Shown: positions 6,753 through 15,019 of the stretch, one piece after another
How the letters are laid out: every line of letters begins with the position of its first letter
Position numbering within the stretch: the stretch's first letter is position 1
NCBI RefSeq assembly: GCF_027587025.1
Contig: NZ_JAPPTI010000020.1
Span: forward strand, 1-38,903
Origin: Vibrio sp. LaRot3
GTDB lineage: Bacteria > Pseudomonadota > Gammaproteobacteria > Enterobacterales > Vibrionaceae
Reading direction: 5' to 3'
Length of the DNA stretch: 38,903 nt
Position numbers and translations under genes: made by a program
Notes under the pieces: model-generated
Told to the model about the DNA's origin: nothing
What the model saw: only the letters and a program-made list of their open reading frames with translations
Database searches by the model: none

Positions 6753-7622
6753 ATGAGTAACAAAGCTTTAGTCGTAGAAGGTGGCGCGATGCGTGGTGTA
6801 TTCGCCAGCGGTGTTTTAGATAGTTTTATGGCTGAGGATTATCAGCCCTACGATTTCGTCATTGGCGTGTCTGCGGGAGCTTCTAACTTGGTGGGCTATC
6901 TTGCTCATCAACCAGAGCGCAGCTACAAAGTGATCAGCCAGTTGGCGACTCAAAAGCGCTTCTTTAATCGTTCTCGCTTTGTACGCGGTGGCGATCTCGT
7001 GGATGTGAAATGGCTGATTGAACAGTCAAATCAGCGTTTCCCTATCGACTATGATCAAGTGCTGCAAACCCCTATGTATGCCGCTGTAACTAATATCGAG
7101 ACGGGTGGCGCAGACTACTTCCGACTCAATGAAGAAAATTTAGATTCAGTGCTAGAGGCAACCACTGCTTTACCTATCGCCTATAAGTCTACGCCTTGCT
7201 TTTCAGGCGGTTGTTACACTGATGGCGGTGTGGCGGATTCAATTCCTGTCAAAGAAGCCTATCGCCGAGGTGCGCGAGATATTACGGTGATTTTATCCCA
7301 TCCATTGAGCTATGAAATGAAGCCAATGAAAGCGCCATGGTTGATGAAAACACTGCTAGCTCGTTACCCAAACATCGCCGAATCAATGTTGGTAAGAGCC
7401 AACAATTACAATCAATCACTGGCGTTTATTCGCAATCCGCCAAAAGATGCGACAATCCGAGTGATTGCACCGCCCGAATCATTTGCTGTTAAGCGTTTAA
7501 CCATGAAGCTAGAGATATTGGAGCAAGGCTATCAAATGGGCGTTGATGCGGGGAAAATTCACTTGGCGATACAGCAAGGTGTTCATGGCCTCAGTGAAGA
7601 GAATTGCCATTTCTGTTTGTGA
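6753..7622 (+). CDS. patatin-like phospholipase, YjjU-type
   Basis: 289 residues with a patatin domain over most of the length. Seen: oxyanion loop EGGAMRGV (9-16), nucleophile elbow GVSAG with Ser40, and catalytic-dyad Asp157 in TDGGVADS. This is the Ser-Asp dyad of patatin lipid acyl hydrolases. It has no signal peptide, and the C-terminus ends in the Cys-rich CHFCL. The family hydrolyses acyl esters of phospholipids; the actual substrate is unknown. A six-codon reading frame (ATG at 6740, stop at 6758-6760) overlaps the start and could couple or dampen translation. The ribosome site itself is weak. Confidence 0.88.
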   Translation: MSNKALVVEGGAMRGVFASGVLDSFMAEDYQPYDFVIGVSAGASNLVGYLAHQPERSYKVISQLATQKRFFNRSRFVRGGDLVDVKWLIEQSNQRFPIDYDQVLQTPMYAAVTNIETGGADYFRLNEENLDSVLEATTALPIAYKSTPCFSGGCYTDGGVADSIPVKEAYRRGARDITVILSHPLSYEMKPMKAPWLMKTLLARYPNIAESMLVRANNYNQSLAFIRNPPKDATIRVIAPPESFAVKRLTMKLEILEQGYQMGVDAGKIHLAIQQGVHGLSEENCHFCL

Positions 7623-7709
7623 TCGTTTGGTGTCGTAAGGTGTGTTTACCGCGTCATTCCGCTAGTATGGTGAGAGTGGTATCAGTTAAGAATAAAGGAA
7701 GCGGAAAGC

Positions 7710-8336
7710 ATGGATTCAAATGCTCTGTATTATGTGCATGATCCTATGTGCTCTTGGTGTTGGGGCTATCAGCCAACATGGCAAAAGATAAAACAATCTT
7801 TGCCAGAGGGCGTCACACTGCAATATTTGGTGGGTGGGTTAGCGCCCGACAGTGATGTGCCTATGCCAGAGCCAATGCAGCACCAAATTGCAGCGTATTG
7901 GCGCAAAATTGAAGATTACTTGGGGACGGAGTTTAACCATGACTTTTGGCGAGACAATACTCCGAGACGCTCCACTTACCCTGCGTGTCGCTCAGTGCTC
8001 GCGGCGCGGGCGCAAAACGCAGAGCAGGCGATGATTACCGCCATTCAACAAGCCTATTACTTGCATGCGAAGAATCCGAGTAATGTGGATGTGCATATTG
8101 GTCTAGCTCAGCAACTTAACTTAAACGTCGAGCAGTTTACTCGTGATATGGCCTCGAGTGAGCTTAACCAACAGCTTCTTGATGAGATCGCTTTTGCCCG
8201 CTCAATTGGTGGTAACAGTTTTCCTTCTTTGTTTTTGAAAACAGCGCAAGGTATTACGGAACTGCCGATTGATTACCAAGAGAGCGCAAAAACCTTAGCG
8301 CAAATCGACGCTTTGTTAGCCGAATCATTCATATAG
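7710..8336 (+). CDS. DsbA-family thioredoxin-fold protein (FrnE/2-hydroxychromene isomerase-like)
   Basis: 208 residues with a cytosolic DsbA-type fold and no signal peptide. The active-site motif is C14-S-W-C17 in DPMCSWCWGYQP, and a cis-Pro loop candidate is NSFPSLFL near residue 172. The helical insertion carries RRSTYPACRSVLAAR, typical of DsbA-family proteins such as FrnE. Members act as thiol oxidoreductases or isomerases in oxidative stress or xenobiotic handling. Both active-site Cys are present, so redox activity is possible. AAAGGA upstream supports the start. The LysR gene begins 15 nt after the stop, so the two are probably co-transcribed. Confidence 0.85.
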   Translation: MDSNALYYVHDPMCSWCWGYQPTWQKIKQSLPEGVTLQYLVGGLAPDSDVPMPEPMQHQIAAYWRKIEDYLGTEFNHDFWRDNTPRRSTYPACRSVLAARAQNAEQAMITAIQQAYYLHAKNPSNVDVHIGLAQQLNLNVEQFTRDMASSELNQQLLDEIAFARSIGGNSFPSLFLKTAQGITELPIDYQESAKTLAQIDALLAESFI

Positions 8337-8351
8337 TTCCGATTATTAGAG

Positions 8352-9227
8352 ATGAATATACTCCATTTACGTGCGCTACTTGTCGCCATTGAAACAGGTT
8401 CTATTTCAGCAGCGGCTCGTCAGTTAGGCAAGACCCAACCTCAAGTGAGTCAGTGGGTATCAGATTTAGAAATTGACCTTGGCGTTGAGATTTTTACACG
8501 GACGGGTAACAAAACGTCGTTGACAGAACAGGGCAGTCAACTGTTGCCACACCTCAAGCATACTGTCAGTCATTTCGATAAGTTGCAGCAAAGCGCGATT
8601 ACATTGGCTCAAAGCGAGCCAGCGGTTGTACGCATTGGCATTGAACACTACATCCCAGAAAGTTTACTTGCGGATGGAGTGGAGCAGTTATTTGCGATGC
8701 CTCAATTGAGTCTCGAAATATGGCGAGATGACCCAGAACAGCTTGCCGAAGGGCTGATTGAGGGTGAATTGGATGTCATTATTCGTCATGAGTCAGAACA
8801 AGTTCATCAGCTTGATAACCACTATTTAGCATTGGGTAGCTATCAAGAAGTGATGGTTTGTAGCCATAATCACCCGTTAGCCATGTTAGATGGTGTGTCT
8901 AGCGACGACTTAGGCCAATATCGAGAGTTGGTTTGGGGGATAATGCAACAGCGTGAGTTTGAAGGTTTTGGTGTCGATTATGCGCTGTTCAGTGACTTGG
9001 CGATGTTGCTAACACAACTCAAGCGAGGTCATGGTTATGCTTTTGTACCGAAAGCGAACGTAGAGCACGAATTACAGCGAGGGGATTTAATCTCGCTCGC
9101 GTGTCATTTCCAACCACACGGCTTCGTGCGTGGAGTGGAGATGGTATGGCGACACGGTTTTGATGCATCAAAAGTAGGGAATGCGGCTTTGAATTGTCTC
9201 AAACAGCATCATCAGTTTGATGGTTAG
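8352..9227 (+). CDS. LysR-type transcriptional regulator
   Basis: 291 residues with an N-terminal winged helix-turn-helix (LRALLVAIETGSISAAARQL through LSEQG-equivalent LTEQG, residues 6-60) and a C-terminal periplasmic-binding-like effector domain of about 200 residues (VVRIGIEHYIPESLL onward; the DVIIRHE block matches the hinge). It is encoded directly behind the DsbA-family gene in the same direction, which is unusual for LysR proteins; they are more often divergent from their target. Its target cannot be told. It converges on the small membrane protein gene that follows on the other strand. Confidence 0.9.
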   Translation: MNILHLRALLVAIETGSISAAARQLGKTQPQVSQWVSDLEIDLGVEIFTRTGNKTSLTEQGSQLLPHLKHTVSHFDKLQQSAITLAQSEPAVVRIGIEHYIPESLLADGVEQLFAMPQLSLEIWRDDPEQLAEGLIEGELDVIIRHESEQVHQLDNHYLALGSYQEVMVCSHNHPLAMLDGVSSDDLGQYRELVWGIMQQREFEGFGVDYALFSDLAMLLTQLKRGHGYAFVPKANVEHELQRGDLISLACHFQPHGFVRGVEMVWRHGFDASKVGNAALNCLKQHHQFDG

Positions 9228-9248
9228 CTCGATAAATGATCGGCAGTG

Positions 9249-9653
9249 CTAACTTGTATTCAGGGCATCCCACCAGTCGAACAGTAACAACGCGACGTAG
9301 ATAGGCAGAAGTGCCCATACTAAAGGGTCATCCCAAAATTGGTAAGTAGTGCCAATAGCCGCTAATGCCAGAATCATTAGTTCAGAAATACCGACCATTA
9401 ACAGAAGTTTGGTTGCATGAGCGAAGTATCTTAATAGCGGCTGGCTTAACCTTGTCTTTTGATAAGTTGCCTCGAATATTCCAACGATAGCCGCTGCCAT
9501 TAATAGACCAATGACAGCTAATATCGCCGCTTGGTTACTGTGTTCCATATCTCGCATAACATCAAAGGTTTGCAGAAATAAACAGGGCACAATCAGCAAG
9601 AGTAACAGTGCTTGCTTAACCATAACCTCAGTATAAAAGCGGCGTTTTTCCAT
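9249..9653 (-). CDS. small multi-pass membrane protein
   Basis: 134 residues with four likely membrane segments: about 13-28 (ALLLLLIVPCLFLQTF), 41-60, 82-102 and 110-126. Short charged loops separate them. I do not recognise the family. The ATG lies 6 nt after the stop of the upstream amidohydrolase gene, so it is the second gene of that operon. A later in-frame ATG (Met11) could also serve as the start. A role as a partner or exporter for the amidohydrolase pathway is only a guess from position. Confidence 0.7.
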   Translation of the reverse strand: MEKRRFYTEVMVKQALLLLLIVPCLFLQTFDVMRDMEHSNQAAILAVIGLLMAAAIVGIFEATYQKTRLSQPLLRYFAHATKLLLMVGISELMILALAAIGTTYQFWDDPLVWALLPIYVALLLFDWWDALNTS

Positions 9654-9659
9654 TATCGT

Positions 9660-11348
9660 TTACTCTTGTTCGTTATCACTTTGGTCGATATCAAACACGA
9701 CTTTGCCTTGTAATATGGTCATCAACACTTGTGCATCAGCGATTTTATTGGCGCTTAGGCGGCTAATGTCTTGGTCGAGAATCGCCAAATCAGCAGACTT
9801 TCCAACTGAAATTGAGCCTGTGACTTGGTCTAAACCTAAACTTTTTGCTGCATTGATAGTGTAGGCATCAATGGCATTTTTCACGTCGGGTAGGCCAGTT
9901 TTTCCCATCTTGATACTGTTCGCTATACCAACCAAAGGGTTAATATCATGCACGTTCCAATCACTGCTTAAGGTGACGTTAGCGTCGGTGCTATGCAGCG
10001 CACTGAGATTCATCAGTGCGCGAGTGCGTCTTGCGCCAAGAAAGGCTTCTGCCCATTGATGGTCATGTTGCGCGACATAATCCGAACCGACTTGAAAGTC
10101 GGCGGTTACTCCTAGTTTTTCAAAGCGAGGAATATCTTTTTTGTCGACGAGCTCTACATGGGTGAGCGTATATGGCCGAGTAGATCCTGAGGCTCGCACA
10201 TATTCCACCGCATCTAAAGATTCTCGAATTGCACCATCCCCAATAGCGTGAATGTGGGCGCTATATCCCAGCTTATCCAGCTCTGTTAGCCATGATTTCA
10301 TCGCTTTGGGTTCAATGTAGTTGATGCCATAAGGCTCGTCAGGGATGTAAGTATCTAAATAGGGGGCGAGCGTCTTTGCTGTACCATTGACAAAGATACC
10401 ATCGCTGTACATTTTGACCTGATCAATAATTAATAGGCGGTCGCTGTTACTTGACTGAATATCTGCGAGAAAATCCAGTTGTGGCTTCATGCTATCGGTC
10501 GGGTAAATCCATGGCCTTAGTGAGACGCGCGCCGTTAAAGTTTGGTCTTGTTCAGCTTGTTGCCAAACCTCAAGCCATCCGCGTTTCCAATACAAACGTC
10601 CGTCACCAATTGTCGTAATACCATGAGCAGCCGCTTCTTCTAAGCCAACCATCAAGCCATCGTAACTCTGTTCAAATTGATTTTTCAGGCTATTCCAAGC
10701 CATCTCCATTACGATGTCGCCAGCATTATCAAGCAGTATTCCATTCAACTCGCCAGTATGTTCATCTTTGAGTATTTTGCCACCTTGCGGCTCAGGTGAA
10801 TGTTTACTAATGCCAGCCAGTTGTAGTGCTTTGGAGTTAACCCACATTGAGTGCGACGTTTGCTCCATGATGACCACAGGTATATCTGGGTAGATCTCAT
10901 CGATGACTTCCAACGGTGTACGGCGGTTTTCAGGGTCGAGAATGGCTTCAATTGAAAAACCATAACCGGTTAGCCAGCCGTTTTTCGGTGCTGATGATCG
11001 GCATGCGCGTAAATAGGGGATTTGATCTTTTACTAAGCCGTCCATGTCCAGTTCGCAGCTTCCGCCAGCTTCGGATGCCGCTTCAAATACGTGGTTATGA
11101 TTGTCGATAAAGCCCGGCATGATAAACGCTTGTTCTAGGTCGATTTCATCGGTCGAGGATGAAATGAAACGTTCAGCATGGTCATAATCACCAACAAACA
11201 CAATTAGGCCTTGGCTGATGGCAATGGTATCGGCACGTTCGTGTCCATATATGGTGGCGTTGGTTAGTAGGGTATCGGCAGTGTGGTCATTCGCGTAACT
11301 TTGCATAGCAATGCTCAAAATTAGTCCGGTCAAGAAAGGTCGTTTCAT
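9660..11348 (-). CDS. exported amidohydrolase family 3 protein (YtcJ-like)
   Basis: 562 residues with a signal peptide (MKRPFLTGLILSIAMQSYAN), so probably periplasmic. The metal-dependent hydrolase pattern is complete: HNH in MPGFIDNHNHVFEA, His in HIHAIGDGAIRESL, His in THVELV, and Asp in LSSDWNVHDINP, as in amidohydrolase 3 proteins that cut N-acyl or formamide bonds. The final part (IDAYTINAAKSLGLD, then SIGKSADLAILD-type SVGKSADLAILD) is the usual C-terminal signature. The substrate is unknown. It leads an operon with the small membrane protein. An AGGAGCC site just before the ATG supports the start. Confidence 0.9.
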   Translation of the reverse strand: MKRPFLTGLILSIAMQSYANDHTADTLLTNATIYGHERADTIAISQGLIVFVGDYDHAERFISSSTDEIDLEQAFIMPGFIDNHNHVFEAASEAGGSCELDMDGLVKDQIPYLRACRSSAPKNGWLTGYGFSIEAILDPENRRTPLEVIDEIYPDIPVVIMEQTSHSMWVNSKALQLAGISKHSPEPQGGKILKDEHTGELNGILLDNAGDIVMEMAWNSLKNQFEQSYDGLMVGLEEAAAHGITTIGDGRLYWKRGWLEVWQQAEQDQTLTARVSLRPWIYPTDSMKPQLDFLADIQSSNSDRLLIIDQVKMYSDGIFVNGTAKTLAPYLDTYIPDEPYGINYIEPKAMKSWLTELDKLGYSAHIHAIGDGAIRESLDAVEYVRASGSTRPYTLTHVELVDKKDIPRFEKLGVTADFQVGSDYVAQHDHQWAEAFLGARRTRALMNLSALHSTDANVTLSSDWNVHDINPLVGIANSIKMGKTGLPDVKNAIDAYTINAAKSLGLDQVTGSISVGKSADLAILDQDISRLSANKIADAQVLMTILQGKVVFDIDQSDNEQE

Positions 11349-11400
11349 GATGGCTCCTTAGTTATTGTTACGAGGAGTGTACTAAGCACTGCACATAGAT

Positions 11401-11438
11401 AAAAAATAGCCACTATATGAAGATTCGTATAGTGGCTA
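11401..11438 (-). terminator. Rho-independent terminator (- strand)
   Basis: 11-bp stem TAGCCACTATA / TATAGTGGCTA with a 10-nt loop, followed on the minus strand by six T residues (A6 at 11401-11406). It ends the MocR/RibD-C transcript before the amidohydrolase promoter. Confidence 0.92.
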
Positions 11439-11467
11439 GGAGAGATTGGTGTAGTGACAAAAAAGTA

Positions 11468-12001
11468 CTATTTCTGCCTGATGTAATGGCTTTGTACCAC
11501 TGCGTTTAGCAAGGTTTTGCTTTCACTTAGTGCGAAATTGAGTGGCGATGTCAGATCACCAAATAGCGGAGCTCCGCCTCCGAGTAAAACGGGAATGGTG
11601 GTAATAATCAGCTCATCAATTAAGTCTTGTTGCAGAAAGTTTTGGATAGTTACGCCACCATCGATGTACAGCTCTTGATAGCCACGCTTGTTTAGGCTGT
11701 GGACGACGTCATGCAGCTCACCGGAAACAATAGACACCTTATCAGCCAGTTCAGCTGGCACTTCGGTGAGCGTATTGCTCAGCACGAATACAGGTTTAGA
11801 ATATGGCCATTCAACACCAAAGCCAATCACGGTTTCAAACGTGTTTCTACCCATAATCAGGCCATCAACGCGCTCCATAAGAGGCACGAAACCAAGGTCA
11901 AGATTTTCTGGGTTAGGGACAGCGTGCAGCCAGTCTAACCCGCCTTGTTTGTCCGCAATGTAACCATCCAAGCTGGTGGCAATAAAGACGATATTCGCCA
12001 T
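11468..12001 (-). CDS. RibD C-terminal/dihydrofolate reductase-like protein
   Basis: 177 residues from the ATG at 12001, which follows GGAG 8 nt upstream; the frame is open further upstream but only as overlap with the MocR gene. The fold is DHFR-like: ANIVFIATSLDGYIADKQGGLDWL at the N-terminus, GRNTFETV, PVFVLSNT, and YIDGGVTIQNFLQQDLIDELIITTIPVLLGGGAPLF. This is the YyaP/YwjB group of the RibD-C domain, reductases that use NADPH; the substrate is unknown. The start is 4 nt after the MocR stop codon, so the two genes form an operon. Confidence 0.88.
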   Translation of the reverse strand: MANIVFIATSLDGYIADKQGGLDWLHAVPNPENLDLGFVPLMERVDGLIMGRNTFETVIGFGVEWPYSKPVFVLSNTLTEVPAELADKVSIVSGELHDVVHSLNKRGYQELYIDGGVTIQNFLQQDLIDELIITTIPVLLGGGAPLFGDLTSPLNFALSESKTLLNAVVQSHYIRQK

Positions 12002-12005
12002 GTAA

Positions 12006-13445
12006 TTATTCTCCGCGATAAAAGGCTTGCGCCAACAGTTTGATAGTAGCAGGAATCTGTTCAATAGAGATATTACCAAAGCCAAGAACTGCGCCTTGCC
12101 AGTCACGCTCAGGGCTGTCTTTTGTTTCGTAATAGTCCATGGTGCGCAGACGTATGCCTGCTTTTGAGGCTCGTTGAGCCCATTGTTGCTCTGTGATACC
12201 ACGTCGCCATTGCAAGGTAATATGCAATCCTGCAGCTTGGCTGATGATGGTCACATCACTTCCCAAGCAAAGGTTTATGTGTTCGACCATAGCTTGTCGT
12301 TTGGCGGAATAGAGCCGACGCATTTTGCGGATATGTCGAAGAAGATGACCTTCTTGGATGAAATCGGCTAGTGCATATTGAGTATGAGCGGGTGAGTCAC
12401 CACTAAGTGCGTCTTTGATCATTAGGCATTGGTCTACGATTTGGTCGGGAACCACCATGTAGCCAATTCTCAAGCCATTAAACATGACTTTGCTCAGCGA
12501 TCCGATATAGATGACATGGTTATCAATGCCAAGTTGTGCTGCAAGCCCCTGCATACTGGTAAATGGACGATGGGCGAACTGAAATTCACTGTCGTAATCA
12601 TCTTCAATAATCCACGCATCATTGCGTTTTGCCCACTGGATGAGTTCAAGTCGCTTTTCGGTATTCAAGCTCGTGCCCATCGGATATTGATTGCTCGGTG
12701 TAACGTAGAGTGCGTCAGCTTGGTGGTTGAGTATGGAGTCCATTTCTAGGCCATGTTGTGGCAATACGGGGATCAGTTTTTGTTGGTAGTTAAGTAAGCT
12801 AAGGACTTTTCGCATTTGGGCGTAACCGGGCGATTCCATCATGACCGTTTGCTTAGGCTGTAAACTCGCCATAGTGGCAATAGTGAGTGCTTGCTGCGCG
12901 CCAGAGGTAATGATGATGTTGTGTGCATTACAACGGACAGAACGGCTTGATGAAAGGTAATGGGCAAGGGCATCTCGAAGTGACGCTACACCCTGAATAT
13001 CGCTGCTGCCCATAATGTTAGGTCTGTGGTTATGCCTTTGCAGCAATTTGTTCCACTTAGCATAGGGGAACTGCTGTAGGTCTGGAATGCCAGTAGCAAA
13101 TGGCTTATTCAAATCCTCACGCGGTAGAGGTTTGGTTTTGTTGCTCTGCTCGCTTGCCGTTGGTAAGTAGCTGTCTGGTAGTTCAACAGCGACGAAATAT
13201 CCGCTGCTTGGCCTGCTTTCTATGTAGCCTTCAGACACCAAGTTGTCATAAGTCCCGCTGACGGTATTACGGCTAATACTTAAATGGCTGGAGAGTTTAC
13301 GCGTGGAGGGTAATTTGCTCGATTTAGGCCACAATCCCGATACGATCTTATCGCGTATAGCATGAAAGAGCTGCTCCTGTAGCGAGTCTCCTTGTCGTTC
13401 TAATTGTAAATCTCCAATATCAAGTTCTTGCACAACTGGCTCCAT
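12006..13445 (-). CDS. MocR-type GntR regulator with aminotransferase domain
   Basis: 479 residues. The N-terminal GntR winged helix (residues 15-80: KLPSTRKLSSHLSISRNTVSGTYDNL, then EGYIESRPSSGYFV) is joined by a linker to a fold-type I aminotransferase domain (about 110-475). The PLP lysine is present: Lys319 in GSLSKVMFNGLRIGY; YVTPSNQYPMG and EDDYDSEF are the usual cofactor-pocket motifs. MocR proteins bind PLP as a sensor and control PLP or amino-acid related genes. It is divergent from a PNPOx-like split-barrel gene, a common MocR layout, and leads an operon with the RibD-C gene. A palindrome in the 80-bp divergent region is a candidate operator. Confidence 0.93.
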   Translation of the reverse strand: MEPVVQELDIGDLQLERQGDSLQEQLFHAIRDKIVSGLWPKSSKLPSTRKLSSHLSISRNTVSGTYDNLVSEGYIESRPSSGYFVAVELPDSYLPTASEQSNKTKPLPREDLNKPFATGIPDLQQFPYAKWNKLLQRHNHRPNIMGSSDIQGVASLRDALAHYLSSSRSVRCNAHNIIITSGAQQALTIATMASLQPKQTVMMESPGYAQMRKVLSLLNYQQKLIPVLPQHGLEMDSILNHQADALYVTPSNQYPMGTSLNTEKRLELIQWAKRNDAWIIEDDYDSEFQFAHRPFTSMQGLAAQLGIDNHVIYIGSLSKVMFNGLRIGYMVVPDQIVDQCLMIKDALSGDSPAHTQYALADFIQEGHLLRHIRKMRRLYSAKRQAMVEHINLCLGSDVTIISQAAGLHITLQWRRGITEQQWAQRASKAGIRLRTMDYYETKDSPERDWQGAVLGFGNISIEQIPATIKLLAQAFYRGE

Positions 13446-13455
13446 GTTAATTTCA

Positions 13456-13483
13456 AAACTGGATCTGAATACAGAGCCAGTTT
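13456..13483. promoter_or_regulatory. 28-bp imperfect palindrome, candidate MocR operator
   Basis: AAACTGGATCTG (13456-13467) and CAGAGCCAGTTT (13472-13483) pair at 11 of 12 positions around AATA. It sits in the divergent promoter region. An 8-bp direct repeat TGTCGATA at 13483-13490 and 13508-13515 lies next to it. MocR proteins often use direct repeats, so either element could be the site. Confidence 0.55.
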
Positions 13484-13525
13484 GTCGATATATTGCGCTT
13501 AAAGCAATGTCGATAAGGAAAAATT

Positions 13526-14188
13526 ATGCTGTCAAACACGGAGCGTACCACCCTAAAGAAAGCAGCGCATAAAGCGCAGCAAGATGTTTCAATCCTTCAT
13601 CAAATCATTGATGAATCCTTGGTGGGGCATATTGCCATTCATGATGGTTCTGGGCCTGTGGTTATCCCTATGTTGGCTTGGCGAGTAGATGACCATGTTT
13701 ATATTCACGGTGCCAACAATAGCCGATTGATGCGTTATCTAAAGCAGGGTAATGCAACTTGTGTGACGTTTACTCTGTTCGATGGTTGGGTACTGGCGAG
13801 GTCAGCTTTCCATCATGGTGCTCATTATCGTTCTGCGGTGGTTATGGGGCAGTTTGAAGAGATAAGTGAACGAGAAGAAAAAGACCGCTTACTGAATCAC
13901 TTTATTGAGCAAATTGCGCCCAAACGATGTGAAGAGATTCGATTGAGTAGTGATAAAGAGTTAGCAGCCACGATGATTCTCTGCATTCCACTGACTGAGG
14001 CTTCAGTCAAAGTGAGTAATGGAGAAGTGAATGACGATAAAGCGGATCTCGATATTGAGGCGTGGGCGGGTTTTGTGCCTTATCGCACTGTGGTTGGGCC
14101 TTTACAACCAAGTAGTACGTTGGATTCTAGTATCGCGACTCCAGATTACTCCATGGCTTATGGGTCAAGATGGCATCAAGCTGAGTAG
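13526..14188 (+). CDS. pyridoxamine 5'-phosphate oxidase-like FMN-binding split-barrel protein
   Basis: 220 residues. The N-terminal 150 form a split beta-barrel: VGHIAIHDGSGPVVIPMLAWRVDDHVYIHGANNSRLMRYLKQG, then TCVTFTLFDGWVLARSAFHHGAHYRSAVVMGQF, which is the nitroimidazole-resistance/PNPOx-like pattern (HG-N/S-R phosphate contact and the HHxxxYRS-type block). These proteins bind FMN or F420-like flavins. The C-terminal 70 residues (WAGFVPYRTVVGPLQP) are usual for this subgroup. It is divergent from the MocR regulator and probably its main target. GATAAGGAAAAATT before the ATG contains the ribosome site. Confidence 0.88.
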   Translation: MLSNTERTTLKKAAHKAQQDVSILHQIIDESLVGHIAIHDGSGPVVIPMLAWRVDDHVYIHGANNSRLMRYLKQGNATCVTFTLFDGWVLARSAFHHGAHYRSAVVMGQFEEISEREEKDRLLNHFIEQIAPKRCEEIRLSSDKELAATMILCIPLTEASVKVSNGEVNDDKADLDIEAWAGFVPYRTVVGPLQPSSTLDSSIATPDYSMAYGSRWHQAE

Positions 14189-14417
14189 TATAAAGCGCCG
14201 CTTTTTTATCCGCCGTTTTGCGTATGGAATGCTTAACATTTCATGCGCTAACTCATTGATAAAAAGGTGACTAATGGTAGAGATTTTTGTCAAACCTCAC
14301 CTTGTTGGATAATTGCTCTAAGTTACTGTTCTCGTATGTTAAATAAACGTCATATATGAAAGCATAGTCTTAATACAGAGCCATTCGGAAGGCCACAACC
14401 AAGAGTAGGGAGAACCA

Positions 14418-15011
14418 ATGAAAGCACTTGTCGTTATTGCCCACCCATTAGAAGACAGCCTCTGCCAGCATTTAGCAAGTAAAGCGGTCGAGAGCTTAGA
14501 GCTACAAGGGTATCAAGTTGAAGTGAAGAATCTCTATCAACAGCAATTTGAGCCCCGTTTGCAAACTCAAGAGAGACAGAGCTATTACGCTGAGCAGTTT
14601 GAGCAATCTCATTTAGAAGCGGATCTTGCTGAGCTAAAGCAAGCCGATCATTTAGTCTTGGTGTTTCCTACGTGGTGGTTTGGTTTTCCTGCGATTTTAA
14701 AAGGATGGTTTGACCGAGTCTGGGCTCCGAGTCACGCGTTCAATCACGCAGACGATCTGGGGGCGATTACTCCGCTTTTGCACAACTTAAAACAAGTGAC
14801 GGCAATTACCAGCCTTGGCTCGCCATGGTGGGTTGATTACTTTGTGTTGTGGAAGCCTGTCCACCGAATCTTAAAGATTGCACTACTTGGTGCATGTACG
14901 AAAAACTGCAAGCTGAAAATGTTCTCGCTGTATAAAGCCGAAGATGTTTCTCAATCGCGTACTGAGAAATTTACTCAGCGTATTAGTCGTTATCTCAATC
15001 CGCAAAGTTAG
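14418..15011 (+). CDS. flavodoxin-fold NAD(P)H quinone oxidoreductase-like protein
   Basis: 197 residues. The N-terminus MKALVVIAHPLEDSLCQHLA is the nucleotide-phosphate loop of the NQO1/KefF/MdaB group; VLVFPTWWFGFPAILKGWFDRVW (around residues 78-100) is its second signature, and TSLGSPWW fits the third FMN loop. Members carry FMN and reduce quinones or xenobiotics by two electrons. GGGAG before the ATG supports the start. The HAD-GNAT gene begins 8 nt after the stop, so the genes are probably co-transcribed, followed perhaps by the small gene at 16170. Confidence 0.88.
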   Translation: MKALVVIAHPLEDSLCQHLASKAVESLELQGYQVEVKNLYQQQFEPRLQTQERQSYYAEQFEQSHLEADLAELKQADHLVLVFPTWWFGFPAILKGWFDRVWAPSHAFNHADDLGAITPLLHNLKQVTAITSLGSPWWVDYFVLWKPVHRILKIALLGACTKNCKLKMFSLYKAEDVSQSRTEKFTQRISRYLNPQS

Positions 15012-15019
15012 GAGTGTTC

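Noticed and set aside
11468..12202. 244-residue form of the RibD-C/DHFR-like protein
   Set aside because: The first 67 codons lie inside the MocR gene on the same strand; the ATG at 12001 has its own GGAG and matches the family N-terminus.
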